DNA of 64,000 nt, from NCBI RefSeq assembly GCF_900109995.1, contig NZ_FOCB01000002.1, positions 14,247 to 78,246 of the forward strand, in the 5' to 3' direction. Shown in pieces: positions 53,865 to 63,836 of this stretch. The position numbers and the translations under genes were made by a program. The stretch's first letter is position 1, and each line of letters begins with the position of its first letter. The notes below the pieces were generated by a model, which was not told the DNA's origin, did not search any database, and was given only the letters and a program-made list of their open reading frames with translations. The stretch is from Pseudomonas sp. ok272. GTDB taxonomy: Bacteria > Pseudomonadota > Gammaproteobacteria > Pseudomonadales > Pseudomonadaceae.

Positions 53865-55322
53865 GTGACCTCATCTGACCACTCGAAAACTGCCCCCCGC
53901 TCGGACCTGATCTACGGCCTGTACGACCGTCCGCACCTCACCGCTACGGTGTTCGCCGCCCTGCAACATGTGCTGGCAAGCTTCGTCGGGATCATCACGC
54001 CGACCCTGATCATGGGCAGCGCCCTGGGCCTGCAAAGCGAGATTCCCTACCTGATCAGCATGGCGCTGTTCGTCTCCGGCCTGGGGACCTTTGTCCAGGC
54101 TCGACGCTTCGGCCCGATCGGCTCGGGGCTGTTGTGCCTACAGGGCACCAGCTTTTCGTTCATCAGCGTGATCCTCAGTGCCGGGTTCATGGTCAAGGCC
54201 CGGGGTGGCGGCACCGATGAAATCCTCTCGACGATCTTCGGCGTGTGCTTCTTCGCCGCCTTTATCGAAGTGGTGCTGAGCCAGTTCATCGGCAAGCTGC
54301 GGATGCTGATTACCCCGGTGGTCACCGGCACCATCATTACCTTGATGGGCTTGTCGCTGATCAAGGTGGCGATGACCGACATCGCCGGCGGCTACGGCGC
54401 GGTGGACCTGGGTGGCGCACATCACTTGGCCCTGGCGGCGTTGGTGCTGGGGACCATCGTGGTGCTGAACCGGGTCGACGTGCCATTCCTGCGCCTGGGG
54501 GCCATCGTCATTGGCCTGACCCTGGGCTACGTGGTCGCGTGGTTGATGGGCGATGTGGATTTTGCCAGCATGCCGGACGTGCCACTGGTGAGCGTGCCGG
54601 TGCCGTTCAAGTACGGGTTTAACTTCGACTGGGTGGCGTTCATTCCGGTGGCGGTGATTTTCCTGGTCTCGCCCCTTGAGGCCGCCGGCGACCTGACGGC
54701 CAACTCGATGATTTCCCAGCAACCGGTCAAGGGCCCCGTGTACATCCGCCGGATCAAGTCGGGGTTGCTGGCCGACGGCCTGAACTCGGCCATGGCGGCG
54801 GTGTTCAACAGCATGCCGATGGTGACCTTCGCCCAGAACAACGGGGTGATCCAGCTCACCGGCGTGGCCAGCCGCTACGTGGCGTTCTTCATCGCCGGCC
54901 TGTTGGTGCTGCTGGGGTTGTTCCCGATGATTGGCGCGGTGCTGCAACTGATGCCCAAGCCAGTGCTCGGCGGCGCGGAGCTGGTGATGTTCGGCACGGT
55001 GGCGGTGGCCGGGATCAAGATCCTCGCCGAAGCCGGCCTGCACCGGCGCAACATGCTGATCGTGGCGATCTCCCTGGGCATGGGCCTGGGGGTGGCGGCG
55101 GTGCCGGAAGTGCTGCGTGAGTTGCCCAAGGCGCTGCACAACATCTTCGAGTCACCGATCACCGTGGGCGCGTTGTGCGCTATCTTGCTCAATGTCTTCC
55201 TGCCCGAAGAGTTCCTGGAGCTGGAAGAGGATGATTTCGACCCGGAGGCCTCGATCCTCAAGGTCATGGAAAACCCGGACATGCCGCCTCACGGCAACGT
55301 GACCACACCGGTGAACCGCTAA
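53865..55322 (+). CDS. Nucleobase:cation symporter-2 (uracil/xanthine-type permease)
   Basis: This 485-aa inner-membrane NCS2-family permease has about 12-14 hydrophobic segments. The family motif QHVLASFVGIITPTLIMG is near residues 34-51. The substrate-site segment FIPVAVIFLVSPLEAAGDL carries the conserved acidic residue of TM8 in its EAAGD end, and the TM9/TM10 region reads FAQNNGVIQLTGVASRYV. Members import uracil, xanthine or uric acid with protons. The start is GTG at 53865 with no strong ribosome-binding site. A hairpin terminator follows 11 bp after the stop. The exact nucleobase cannot be decided by eye. Confidence 0.9.
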   Translation: MTSSDHSKTAPRSDLIYGLYDRPHLTATVFAALQHVLASFVGIITPTLIMGSALGLQSEIPYLISMALFVSGLGTFVQARRFGPIGSGLLCLQGTSFSFISVILSAGFMVKARGGGTDEILSTIFGVCFFAAFIEVVLSQFIGKLRMLITPVVTGTIITLMGLSLIKVAMTDIAGGYGAVDLGGAHHLALAALVLGTIVVLNRVDVPFLRLGAIVIGLTLGYVVAWLMGDVDFASMPDVPLVSVPVPFKYGFNFDWVAFIPVAVIFLVSPLEAAGDLTANSMISQQPVKGPVYIRRIKSGLLADGLNSAMAAVFNSMPMVTFAQNNGVIQLTGVASRYVAFFIAGLLVLLGLFPMIGAVLQLMPKPVLGGAELVMFGTVAVAGIKILAEAGLHRRNMLIVAISLGMGLGVAAVPEVLRELPKALHNIFESPITVGALCAILLNVFLPEEFLELEEDDFDPEASILKVMENPDMPPHGNVTTPVNR

Positions 55323-55332
55323 GCCGGCGAAT

Positions 55333-55366
55333 GGGTCGAGCTACTGGCGGTTCGACCCTTATTTTT
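55333..55366 (+). terminator. Rho-independent terminator of the nucleobase permease gene
   Basis: GGGTCGA (55333-55339) pairs with TCGACCC (55352-55358), followed directly by TTATTTTT. Confidence 0.75.
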
Positions 55367-55379
55367 CGAGAGCCCGCTC

Positions 55380-55853
55380 ATGCGCCGACTGATCACCCTA
55401 AGCCTTGCCCTGTTGCTGCTCACCCTGGGCGGCTGCGCCCTGTTCCCCAATCGCGACCCGCTGAACATCAATGTGGTGGGCATCGAACCCCTGCCCAGCC
55501 AAGGCCTGGAGGTGCGCTTCGCGGTGAAGATCCGCCTGCAGAACCCCAATGAAACCACCCTCGCCTACACCGGCGTGTCACTGAACCTTGAAGTCAACGG
55601 CCGGCCGCTGGCCACCGGGGTCAGCGACCAGTCGGGCAGCATCGGCCGCTTCTCCGAGACGATCATCAGCGTGCCCGTGAGCATCTCGGCGTTCTCGGTG
55701 ATGCGCCAGACCCTGGGCCTGAGCCAGAACCAGTCCCTGGACAACCTGCCCTACGTGCTGCACGGCAAACTGGCCGGAGGCCTGTTCGGCACCATGCGCT
55801 TCAAGGACAGCGGCCAATTGAGCCTGGCGGGAGCGAATGCGAGTAGTTGGTAA
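55380..55853 (+). CDS. LEA type 2 (water stress/hypersensitive-response domain) lipoprotein
   Basis: This 157-aa lipoprotein has a signal peptide with lipobox TLGGC (lipidated C19). The mature domain is a LEA14-like beta-sandwich, typified by VRFAVKIRLQNPNETTLAYTGVSLNLEVNGRPLA. Pseudomonads commonly carry one such envelope protein of unknown role. The Asp/Ala residue after the cysteine does not force inner-membrane retention (Ala at +2), so outer-membrane sorting is expected. It is separated from the permease by a terminator and has its own start. Confidence 0.85.
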   Translation: MRRLITLSLALLLLTLGGCALFPNRDPLNINVVGIEPLPSQGLEVRFAVKIRLQNPNETTLAYTGVSLNLEVNGRPLATGVSDQSGSIGRFSETIISVPVSISAFSVMRQTLGLSQNQSLDNLPYVLHGKLAGGLFGTMRFKDSGQLSLAGANASSW

Positions 55854-55879
55854 CCCGATAACAGTAAGGGCAAGACCCT

Positions 55880-55974
55880 TGTGGGAGCGAGCCTGCTCGC
55901 GAAAAGGGTGTGTCAGCCGCCGGTTATGGCGCCAGACATGCCGCCTTCGCGGGCAAGCCGGGCCCGCTCCCACA
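55880..55974. repeat. REP pair (REPIN)
   Basis: TGTGGGAGCGAGCCTGCTCG is paired with a right arm TTCGCGGGCAAGCCGGGCCC. It lies between convergent genes. Confidence 0.82.
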
Positions 55975-55995
55975 GGCTTTGGGTGGACCTATGTA

Positions 55996-56247
55996 TTACT
56001 TGGCAGCCATCAACCGATTGACTTCACTGCGCACCATGTTGGCGTACTCAGGCGGCGACAGCGTGTCCAGCTCAGCGCGTACCCACTCGGCCCACTTGCC
56101 TTTGCGCTTGGCGCGCTCACCGAACAAACGTGCCGCCTCACCCTTGGACTTGCCCAGATTGCTCTGCCAGAGGTCGAACAGACGGGACTTTTCGTCCTCA
56201 AGCGCCGCGCGCTCGGCATGGGGTCTATCGGCTAGGTTGAAGCTCAT
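55996..56247 (-). CDS. Small conserved-looking protein, function unknown
   Basis: This 83-aa soluble, highly charged, mostly helical protein contains LFDLWQSNLGKSKGEAARLFGERAKRKGKWAEWVRAELD. I do not recognise a named family. The ATG at 56247 has AGGA seven bases upstream; an earlier ATG at 56253 is too close to that site. Codon use matches the neighbours, which supports a real gene. It has a dedicated gap upstream (56248-56411) shared with the divergent DUF883 gene. Confidence 0.7.
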   Translation of the reverse strand: MSFNLADRPHAERAALEDEKSRLFDLWQSNLGKSKGEAARLFGERAKRKGKWAEWVRAELDTLSPPEYANMVRSEVNRLMAAK

Positions 56248-56411
56248 GGACATTTCCTGCAGTGTAAATAGCCGACATCTTACACTGTAGGCCTAATCCT
56301 ACAGAGGCAGATTTGCCTCGAGCCCGGAGCAATGAACAAAAAAGCTGCAACTTTTGCCCCACGCCTACACTCCATTGTTCACTGTTCGTAACCACCAAAA
56401 GGAATCACCCG

Positions 56412-56729
56412 ATGGCCCGGAAGAACACCCCGCACAACAACGATGATCAGATCAAGGACCAAGCCTTCAGCGAGTTGCAAAGCTTGATCGAGGAATCGGA
56501 AAAGCTCCTCAAGAGCAGCGCGGCCCTGGTGGGTGAAGAAGCCGAGACCTTGCGCGGGCAAATCGCGCAGAAGCTGCAACAGGCACGCGATGCGGTCAGC
56601 AGCGTGCGCGAGCGGACACAGCCGGCGGTCGAGGCCACCGAAACCTACATCGGCGGTCATCCTTGGCAGACCGTGGCCATTTCGGCCGGGTTTGGCCTGG
56701 TGGTGGGGTTGTTGCTGGGACGTCGCTGA
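56412..56729 (+). CDS. DUF883 (ElaB/YqjD-like) membrane-anchored protein
   Basis: This 105-aa protein has a long amphipathic helix (about 15-75, coiled-coil-like with many Glu/Gln) and one C-terminal hydrophobic segment with the family ending GHPWQTVAISAGFGLVVGLLLGRR. ElaB and YqjD are C-tail-anchored inner-membrane proteins that associate with ribosomes in stationary phase. The ATG at 56412 follows AAAGGAATC. The open frame upstream of it is non-coding. Confidence 0.9.
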   Translation: MARKNTPHNNDDQIKDQAFSELQSLIEESEKLLKSSAALVGEEAETLRGQIAQKLQQARDAVSSVRERTQPAVEATETYIGGHPWQTVAISAGFGLVVGLLLGRR

Positions 56730-56737
56730 GGGGCTGC

Positions 56738-56775
56738 GATCCAGGCTGCGGCTCACACGTGCCGCAGCCTGGATC
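56738..56775. terminator. Strong bidirectional hairpin terminator
   Basis: GATCCAGGCTGCGGC (56738-56752) pairs perfectly with 56761-56775 around an 8-base loop. It lies between the convergent DUF883 and toxin genes. Confidence 0.7.
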
Positions 56776-56798
56776 GGTACAATCCGCACAACCCGCCG

Positions 56799-59700
56799 TT
56801 AAGCTGGCGACGTCATGTTCAACTGCGCCGACAGCTCAACGCTGGGGCCTTCGGTCAGCCCCATCATCAATCGTTCAAGGGTGACAATCTTCACACTGCC
56901 TGACACATCGATAAACAGTGTGAGCATTTGCCTTGCCAGCGTACTGGCGGATTGCGCGTTACGCAGGATAAGGCTGCGCCCATCATTCGGATCGGTCAGC
57001 ATCACGTGCCCTCCCGCCAGGATGATTCGCCATTGATCCATGGTCTCCAGTGGCAATAGCAACTGACATTTCTTCGGCTCCAGCCGTAGGAAGTCAACAA
57101 TCAGGCAGTCCAGCCGCAACCACGCCTCCAACGACACCAGGAACAGCATCTGCCTATCGGCATAGCCCAACACCAGTGTGGTGACGCCATCGGGTATCAA
57201 CCCTTGCAGGTCCTCAATGCTGTCCCGGCTGTCCAGGCTCAGCACCTGCGCCTCGCGCCGCGCCGTGCCGGCATAGCCCCAGACGTCATGCTCCGGCATC
57301 CACCAGACACCGTTGCGGTTGCTGAACAGCTGATGATTGAGCGGTTCATGCAGTAGGGGTGTCTCACCATCGCGGGCACCCAAGTACACGGGCCAACGCC
57401 CTTGGCTTGCTACCGTCGAGCTGAGCAGGCGGGCGGCGCGCACGTCATACCAGGTGAAGAGGTCATCGATCCGACCGGCGCTCAACACGTCGCGATGCTC
57501 ATGACTGGCCACCAATGCCCTGAGCTTTTCCTCGCGTTCCTTGCTGCTGCCCAGGGCATGCAGGTAATCGCCCTCAACCCCGACAACACGCGGCGGGACG
57601 TCATCTCGCAGTTCGACCCACACACGCTCACGGCTCAAGCCGCGCAAGCCGGGATCGTCCTGCAGCACCTGGGTGAACGACCACGAAGGGGCCACTTCGC
57701 GCCAGGCTGGGACGCTGTCCTGGCGAAGCAATTGTCTGCCATTGGCAAACGCGGCCGGGAAGTCCTCGATGGCCATAAAGGGTTGGCGATAGACCCGGCC
57801 AGTGACCGCGTCCCATAGCCAGGCGGCTGTTTTGTCCGGCGTCTGCGTCAATAGGCGCACGGCATGATCCGTTCCGGTGTCGGCGATCAATAACCGACCG
57901 TCCAGGCACCAGACACTCAGGTGTGCGTTGCCCGGCACATTTTTCAGCCCGTAGACCTCAAAGCCATCGGCTGCGAACTCGCGGGCCACCACAAGCACCC
58001 ACTTCCACCATTGAAAGCCCCTGTCATCGGTGTATTCGGCCTGGGCCAACCAGTCCTGGTTCAAACCGATCAAGCGTGCGTCATCGTGCGTGTCCAATTG
58101 AAACAGCATGCCACTCTGAGTCAGCGCAATGTGGCGTGGCGCTTGGAAAAAGACCTCTGTCACCTCTTCAGGCAGCATGTTCACCGCAGGTTCGTCCTGC
58201 GCGTTGACCCGTTGCCGATATAGGCTGCGCCGGGCTTGATCGTAGAACAGGAAGGTATCGCCATCAGCCTCATGGGTATTGAGCAGAACCAGGTTGCGGC
58301 TGCCTGATTTTTCCCCGTCCGCTGGTAGGTGCGGGCGAACGATCAGCCCATCGTCACGACGCAACCAGAGGCTGCTGGGGACGCTGGCGTCCGTCTCAAA
58401 ATAGTTGATCTGGGTCAGGGCATTGCCCTGGTAGTCGACAACACTCACCGCGTCGAAAGGCGCCAGTTTCTGGTCGCGGACCATCAGCTCGTAATCCCAG
58501 AAAAAGTTTGCCAGGGAAACCACATGCTTGCGCTGCAACATAGAGACCTGGCGTTCCGTCAGCTTGCCGGTGACCGCGAGCAACGAAAGCTCATTGGCAC
58601 CAAGCAGGTACGTCATCTTCATGTGGCTGCCGTCGCGCAGTTCGACTTTCTGAACAATGCGTATCAACCCTTCGCCAAGTGCCTGGAACGTCGAAATCCT
58701 TGAACCCGAGACGGGATCCATCAAGCGGTAGATCCGATTGACCTGCCCGGTAATGGCATTGGCGCGCCAGATCAGTACCTCGTCGGGGACGTAGTAAAAC
58801 GCGTCCTGGCCCACCTTTGCGCCCAGGCATGCAGACGCCTCAAACGCCGGTGCCAGGCCGTGTACATACAGCAAGCGGTCTTCGATGCGATCGTAATGGG
58901 CCGTGGTGTAGATCGGCTGGAGCGGATCGCCATAGGGGACAAGCACGTTGTGAACGCGGGTGTAGCGCCCGGCCAGACGATGGTGACGAGCCAGGTCGCG
59001 GGCCACTTCAAGTGCACCCGCCACCTGCTTGCCGGAGTCGACCTCGATCTCAGTGATCAACAACGCGCCCTGCCCCCAGTCCACTTGATAGGACTGCTGC
59101 GCCAGTTGCAGGTGGACAGTCGTCTGATCAGGGACCTGCACCTGCGTCGTGCCCAACTGCAGCCGGTCACCCTCAACCCTGACCTGTACTTCATTCAGCC
59201 AGGTAGCACTCAGCGCCCAAGACATCGAAGGCATGCCAGAGCGTGAGCTGAGCGTCATCACCTTCACCCCTTCGGCCAACGTCACCGTGCATTGCCCGCC
59301 AACGCCTTGAATGTCATAGGAGAGGTAACCGTGTATCTCCCTGGGCAACGTCGGTACGTGGAGAAAACGGTTGCTGTCCTCCAGCACGACCGTAATCGTC
59401 GTCGGCTCATAATTGCTCACCAGTTCATTGAGCACGTACTCGGTGGGAAACCGATAAAAACTGAACCAGAACTGGCGTATCCCGTCACTGTTGTACTCAA
59501 GTTTGAGCGCCGTTTCGAAATGCTCGTGGCGGGTGGTCGCGAACGGCAGTGCCTTGTAGCCAAAGCCAAGGCAGCAGCGCGGCGCACACGGCAGCACCAC
59601 CGACTCGAACGGGGTGGCCTCGGTGATGGCCCTGATCGCTGGATACTGGAGCGACTGGCGGATGTTGAGCGCTTTCGAGCGATCCGGATTGCCGTGCGGC

Positions 59701-62700
59701 GGATGCAGCGCACTGGTGAAGGCGCCATAGATTTCCTGGCTCGCGAGTTCAATCCTGCGATTGTTCAGGTCAAGCAGCGTAATCACGGCATAGGGGTTGG
59801 CGCTGAAGGCATCATCAACGCTCGAGTAGCCGCCGGTACGGTAGGCTTTGGCCAGGTGATTGAGGTAGTCGCCAACCTGTCGGGCCTGTTCCAGGATCCC
59901 GCTGAATCCTTGGACCAGCGCGCCGATGCCAATGGCCAGCCCCCCCAGGATGACACTGGCACCGCCCAGGAAGGCAGCCGCCGTGCCAGCCCCTAAATAA
60001 GTGGCCCCAAGCCCTCCCACCCCGAGCAACACGCTGGCCGAGTCAAATGCCAGTTGCGTGGCGAACTGCGCGCGCTGCGTGTCATTTTCGGCATGAGCCA
60101 ACAGGTAGATATCAAACCCTACCGCCGCCAGTTGCAGTACGCCACCGGCGACTTCATTGGCCACATGCCCCAGGGCGTTGAATACCACTGCCTCGGTCGT
60201 TCTGGCGACCAGCAGGCTGTCGGTAAACACGTGGCGTGCCAGATTCACCACCTGCACGACATCCACCGCAACACCGTGCGTCAGTTGCGCATACGCCAAG
60301 TAGCCATGCAGGCGAACGGCGGAGGTCAAGGCCGTCGAGCCGTTGTCTTGATCGGCCAGTTCCCGATCCTTCAGGGCAAACAGCAGCGCCTGGATGGCAA
60401 AGCCGGCATTGAGGGTATGCACCGCGTCGGCATGGGTCGGGTCCTCGGGACGTGGCGCCTTGACCGCCAGCGCCTTGTAGGCCTCGCTCAGATGGGCGTT
60501 GATCTTTTGCAGGCGTTCATCCTCGGCCACGACCGTGCGGGTCTGCTCAGGATCCCGGGCATTGATCAACGTGATCTCAGTTTGCCCCCCCGCCCCTTTT
60601 TTCATTGACTCGAACATCGGCACAAAGTCCCGGCTGAGTTGATGCTGGGTCTGCAGTCGGTGGGTGGCGCTTTCAATCTGGTGTGCCCACGCTTGAGCAT
60701 CCAGCAGCGCCAACCCATTACCCAACCGGGCGTTTTCCGACAACGAGCGCACACTCAATGCCGCGTGATGTTGCCAGACATCACCCGTGCGCTGTCCCAC
60801 GATCGGTTCGTTGCGCAGCAAGTGCCCGACGTTCGATTGCGACGCCAACTCGATCTCGGCAATCCGCGCGCCATTGAGTTCCAGCAGGTTGAAGGTCGCT
60901 TCCCCGCCCCCCTTGACCCCGTAGATCCGGGCGATGCTTTCAGTTGCCAGGAAGCGCTCGACCCCTTGGTGCAACGCCTCCAGCGCCGCGAAGCGATACA
61001 GGCCGAAGTTGGGATCGTAAAAGTAATACGCGCTCTGACCAGACCTGACGACTTTGGCCATCAACAACGAATGATTGTCCGTATTGAGCATCAAGGTCGT
61101 GGACGTGGTTTTACGCTCAAGGGTTTGCGCCACGGATCCCAGGTTCGTCTGGCCGTGCTTTACCCCCAGATCGGCCATAGGAATGCTGCGCAACGCTTCG
61201 AGTGTCGACAGCAAGGCGCGGGTTTCGATGTCCCGTGGGGAGAGGCTGGCATTGGCCAGCTTGCCGATCAGTGCGCGTTCGCCGCTTTCACCCTGTTCAA
61301 GCGCAGCGGCCATCACCAACACCAGCGGGTAACAGCGTCGTCCTGGTGTACCGGCGTCGCGTACCAGCAAGTCTTGTGGCAACTGCTTGGCAATCGTCGC
61401 CCCCGCCTCGAACAGTTGCTTTTGCACCGGGCCGCCTCGTTGCAGGATCGAAGCGCGATACTCCTCTTTGGCTACGGTTTCGATGTGCGCGATGTGTTCG
61501 CGCCACTGGCGCACGCTCAACGGGTCGGCAAAGGCCTGTGCTTTCAACACCCGAGCACTGTGCGCACCCGGCGCAGCATCGGCAGGTGTGTGGCGCACGC
61601 CACCGAGCTGTCGCGGGTCGCGCCCACCACGCAAGAGGGTTTCAATGGCTTCGTATCGAGCGGCCAGGCCTCGATCCTCGGTGTCGCGGGCCAGCGCGTG
61701 AGTACGCTCCCAGGTCTGGGCGAACCCTTGCTCGTCAAGCGTTTGCGCATCGAACAGCCCCCCAAGCACCACGCGGTGCAACGGACTCAACTGGTCGACA
61801 GGCAGCTTGCCGGCAGCAATGCGAGTCAATGCCTCATTCAAGTTGCCGAGCGTCTCGCCCCCCACCGATGGCGGCAGGTCACTGGCTGATTGGGCGAGGA
61901 TTTGCCGACGCTGCTCGAAGCTCAGGGACACACGCTGGTGAAAGGTGACGTCACCACTGAGGCGGTCGTTCATCGCACGCCTGAAGGGCTCTCCCAAATC
62001 ATCGAGCAAGTCTTGCAGTACCGAGGTCAGCAACACCGGTTTGCCCTCGATAACGGGCCAACCCTTGTTGAAGGTCAGGGTTTGTTCCTTTAACAACTCC
62101 GACAGGTTGCCGGCGTAACGGGACTTGAGCTTGCCTAAAGTCCACTTCTCCTGCTCCTTGGCCAGCCACTCCTCGGGATTGCCATTGACCGTCCAGCCGG
62201 AAATTTTCTCCTCTTCGGTGGCAACGTTGTACCCCTCCTTCAATTTCAGACGGGCACGCACGGTTTTGCCGGGATCGGGCAGTAAGTGCGCTTCGATGTA
62301 GTGCTGAATGCCCACATCGGCAGCGCCAGGCCCCGTGAGGTCGATGGTGCCACGGGCGCCGATACGGATGCCGTCCCGGTAATAGTCGGCAATTCCCTGG
62401 GCCAGGGAAACCAATCGGTCCTGATGAGAGGTTGTCAGACGCCCCTGTGCCAGGGCATCGCGCATGACATCCTGAATCACACCATTCACTCGCGGCTCAT
62501 CGCCCCAAGAGACGCCCGCCGCGAGCAGGCGCCGCTCCACCTCATACAGGCAGTCATAATTGATCCGAATCATCTGCATGATGGACTCGGTCATGCCGCT
62601 CCCCGGATGGGCCAGCATATGAGCATTCATCTCGCTCGCGGTCTGGGTACCCGATGACGTCCCCAAGCGGATCGCATCTGGCGCAGCCACGTTATCCTGC

Positions 62701-63836
62701 GGGGCGACAAATATTTCCTTGAGGCCAGGTTTACGTCGCGCGAAGGCCAGCAGGGTTTCTTTGTGTTCAGCGGGGATTTTTTCGGTTCGGTCCGGATAGC
62801 GCTGCGGGTCCCGGCCAGGCATCAAGGCATCGTTATGATTGAGCAACACCTGCAACACGCCGATCCGGGCAGTTTCATTGAAACCTCGAATATCGACACC
62901 TCCCAGGGTGTCCGCCAACGCGGGCAAATAATCCATGTCGGTGTAACGCCCGCCCTCCAACGCTTCGACCTGCAGGCGCACGACATCGCTGGCTGCTGCG
63001 AAATTGCCGCGCAGGGCAACTTCGCGCTGATAGACATCGCTCAGGAAGTGTTCGCGGAACTCATGCTGGACATCGCGCAAGCGCAGGTCGGGGCCGGTCA
63101 TGGCTCGGTGCGTGTCCAGGCACCGCTGGCGGAACGCCTCAAGTGCCACACGATCCTTGCCATAGGCGCGGACCATCAAGTCGATACGCGCCGCGTCAGC
63201 CTGGCCAACCCACTTGGCCTGATCCAGGTACTCCGACATTTGCTGTTTCAACACCCGCGCGCGGTCTTCAATCATCCGTGACAATTGTTTGGGGTCGGTC
63301 ACCTGATCACCGCCCGACTCCATGGCATGGGCCCGGGCACTGTCGAGAATGACCCGGTTCATCTCGAATGCCAGCACGGCATCACTGTCGTACCACAGAT
63401 TGAATGTATAGCCGTGGGGCGCCAGCACTTCGCGCCAGATGTTCATGTAATCGCGCTGTATCTGGCCCACCTCACTGCCGCCAACCCAAACAAAGTTCAT
63501 GATCTTGGGCACTAGGGCTGGCGCCGCCGACAACATAGTCAGCGTATCGAACAGTCGCCCCGCATACTGTTTAACCCCCTTGTGTAACTGATGGATGAAG
63601 CTCGACGCCGGCACGCGTTTTTGTCGAAGCAAGAACGCAAATGTTTCCTGGAATAACGTTACCGCCCCTAACTTGTCTATTGCCGTATCACCCTGACCTG
63701 CCGCGTGATAATAACGATCAAGTGCCGCGTATTCCGGGGTATTTGAAAACTCATTTAACGCGTCTTTAACCTGCGCAAACTCTGCCGACGAGAGAAAATC
63801 CCTGCGCTTTTCGGCGCCATACTTAGTGTCATTCAT
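56799..63836 (-). CDS. Large LifA/TcdB-like toxin: GT44-type glycosyltransferase, cysteine protease, pore region
   Basis: This 2,345-aa protein has no signal peptide. The N-terminal glycosyltransferase region (about 105-330) has IMNFVWVGGSEVG (112-124), YDSD (149-152), AASDVVRLQ (281-289) and the DXD motif GGRYTDMDYLP (295-305; D300, D302), as in large clostridial toxins and LifA. A papain-like triad follows: C835 in GRRCYPLVL, H922 in NTDNHSLL and D941 in FYDPNFGLY, matching the C58-type protease of LifA/Efa1. A Gly/Ala-rich hydrophobic stretch (about 1225-1312) fits the TcdA/TcdB pore-forming segment. The remaining ~1,000 residues show no repeat I recognise and may bind receptors. Domain calls are by motif. 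AAGGA lies ten bases before the ATG. No chaperone or holin gene adjoins it. Confidence 0.82.
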   Translation of the reverse strand: MNDTKYGAEKRRDFLSSAEFAQVKDALNEFSNTPEYAALDRYYHAAGQGDTAIDKLGAVTLFQETFAFLLRQKRVPASSFIHQLHKGVKQYAGRLFDTLTMLSAAPALVPKIMNFVWVGGSEVGQIQRDYMNIWREVLAPHGYTFNLWYDSDAVLAFEMNRVILDSARAHAMESGGDQVTDPKQLSRMIEDRARVLKQQMSEYLDQAKWVGQADAARIDLMVRAYGKDRVALEAFRQRCLDTHRAMTGPDLRLRDVQHEFREHFLSDVYQREVALRGNFAAASDVVRLQVEALEGGRYTDMDYLPALADTLGGVDIRGFNETARIGVLQVLLNHNDALMPGRDPQRYPDRTEKIPAEHKETLLAFARRKPGLKEIFVAPQDNVAAPDAIRLGTSSGTQTASEMNAHMLAHPGSGMTESIMQMIRINYDCLYEVERRLLAAGVSWGDEPRVNGVIQDVMRDALAQGRLTTSHQDRLVSLAQGIADYYRDGIRIGARGTIDLTGPGAADVGIQHYIEAHLLPDPGKTVRARLKLKEGYNVATEEEKISGWTVNGNPEEWLAKEQEKWTLGKLKSRYAGNLSELLKEQTLTFNKGWPVIEGKPVLLTSVLQDLLDDLGEPFRRAMNDRLSGDVTFHQRVSLSFEQRRQILAQSASDLPPSVGGETLGNLNEALTRIAAGKLPVDQLSPLHRVVLGGLFDAQTLDEQGFAQTWERTHALARDTEDRGLAARYEAIETLLRGGRDPRQLGGVRHTPADAAPGAHSARVLKAQAFADPLSVRQWREHIAHIETVAKEEYRASILQRGGPVQKQLFEAGATIAKQLPQDLLVRDAGTPGRRCYPLVLVMAAALEQGESGERALIGKLANASLSPRDIETRALLSTLEALRSIPMADLGVKHGQTNLGSVAQTLERKTTSTTLMLNTDNHSLLMAKVVRSGQSAYYFYDPNFGLYRFAALEALHQGVERFLATESIARIYGVKGGGEATFNLLELNGARIAEIELASQSNVGHLLRNEPIVGQRTGDVWQHHAALSVRSLSENARLGNGLALLDAQAWAHQIESATHRLQTQHQLSRDFVPMFESMKKGAGGQTEITLINARDPEQTRTVVAEDERLQKINAHLSEAYKALAVKAPRPEDPTHADAVHTLNAGFAIQALLFALKDRELADQDNGSTALTSAVRLHGYLAYAQLTHGVAVDVVQVVNLARHVFTDSLLVARTTEAVVFNALGHVANEVAGGVLQLAAVGFDIYLLAHAENDTQRAQFATQLAFDSASVLLGVGGLGATYLGAGTAAAFLGGASVILGGLAIGIGALVQGFSGILEQARQVGDYLNHLAKAYRTGGYSSVDDAFSANPYAVITLLDLNNRRIELASQEIYGAFTSALHPPHGNPDRSKALNIRQSLQYPAIRAITEATPFESVVLPCAPRCCLGFGYKALPFATTRHEHFETALKLEYNSDGIRQFWFSFYRFPTEYVLNELVSNYEPTTITVVLEDSNRFLHVPTLPREIHGYLSYDIQGVGGQCTVTLAEGVKVMTLSSRSGMPSMSWALSATWLNEVQVRVEGDRLQLGTTQVQVPDQTTVHLQLAQQSYQVDWGQGALLITEIEVDSGKQVAGALEVARDLARHHRLAGRYTRVHNVLVPYGDPLQPIYTTAHYDRIEDRLLYVHGLAPAFEASACLGAKVGQDAFYYVPDEVLIWRANAITGQVNRIYRLMDPVSGSRISTFQALGEGLIRIVQKVELRDGSHMKMTYLLGANELSLLAVTGKLTERQVSMLQRKHVVSLANFFWDYELMVRDQKLAPFDAVSVVDYQGNALTQINYFETDASVPSSLWLRRDDGLIVRPHLPADGEKSGSRNLVLLNTHEADGDTFLFYDQARRSLYRQRVNAQDEPAVNMLPEEVTEVFFQAPRHIALTQSGMLFQLDTHDDARLIGLNQDWLAQAEYTDDRGFQWWKWVLVVAREFAADGFEVYGLKNVPGNAHLSVWCLDGRLLIADTGTDHAVRLLTQTPDKTAAWLWDAVTGRVYRQPFMAIEDFPAAFANGRQLLRQDSVPAWREVAPSWSFTQVLQDDPGLRGLSRERVWVELRDDVPPRVVGVEGDYLHALGSSKEREEKLRALVASHEHRDVLSAGRIDDLFTWYDVRAARLLSSTVASQGRWPVYLGARDGETPLLHEPLNHQLFSNRNGVWWMPEHDVWGYAGTARREAQVLSLDSRDSIEDLQGLIPDGVTTLVLGYADRQMLFLVSLEAWLRLDCLIVDFLRLEPKKCQLLLPLETMDQWRIILAGGHVMLTDPNDGRSLILRNAQSASTLARQMLTLFIDVSGSVKIVTLERLMMGLTEGPSVELSAQLNMTSPA

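Noticed and set aside
54138..55139. Minus-strand open frame of 333 codons over the nucleobase permease
   Set aside because: Antisense shadow of a membrane protein gene; the product would be almost entirely His/Gln/Arg/Asp-rich.
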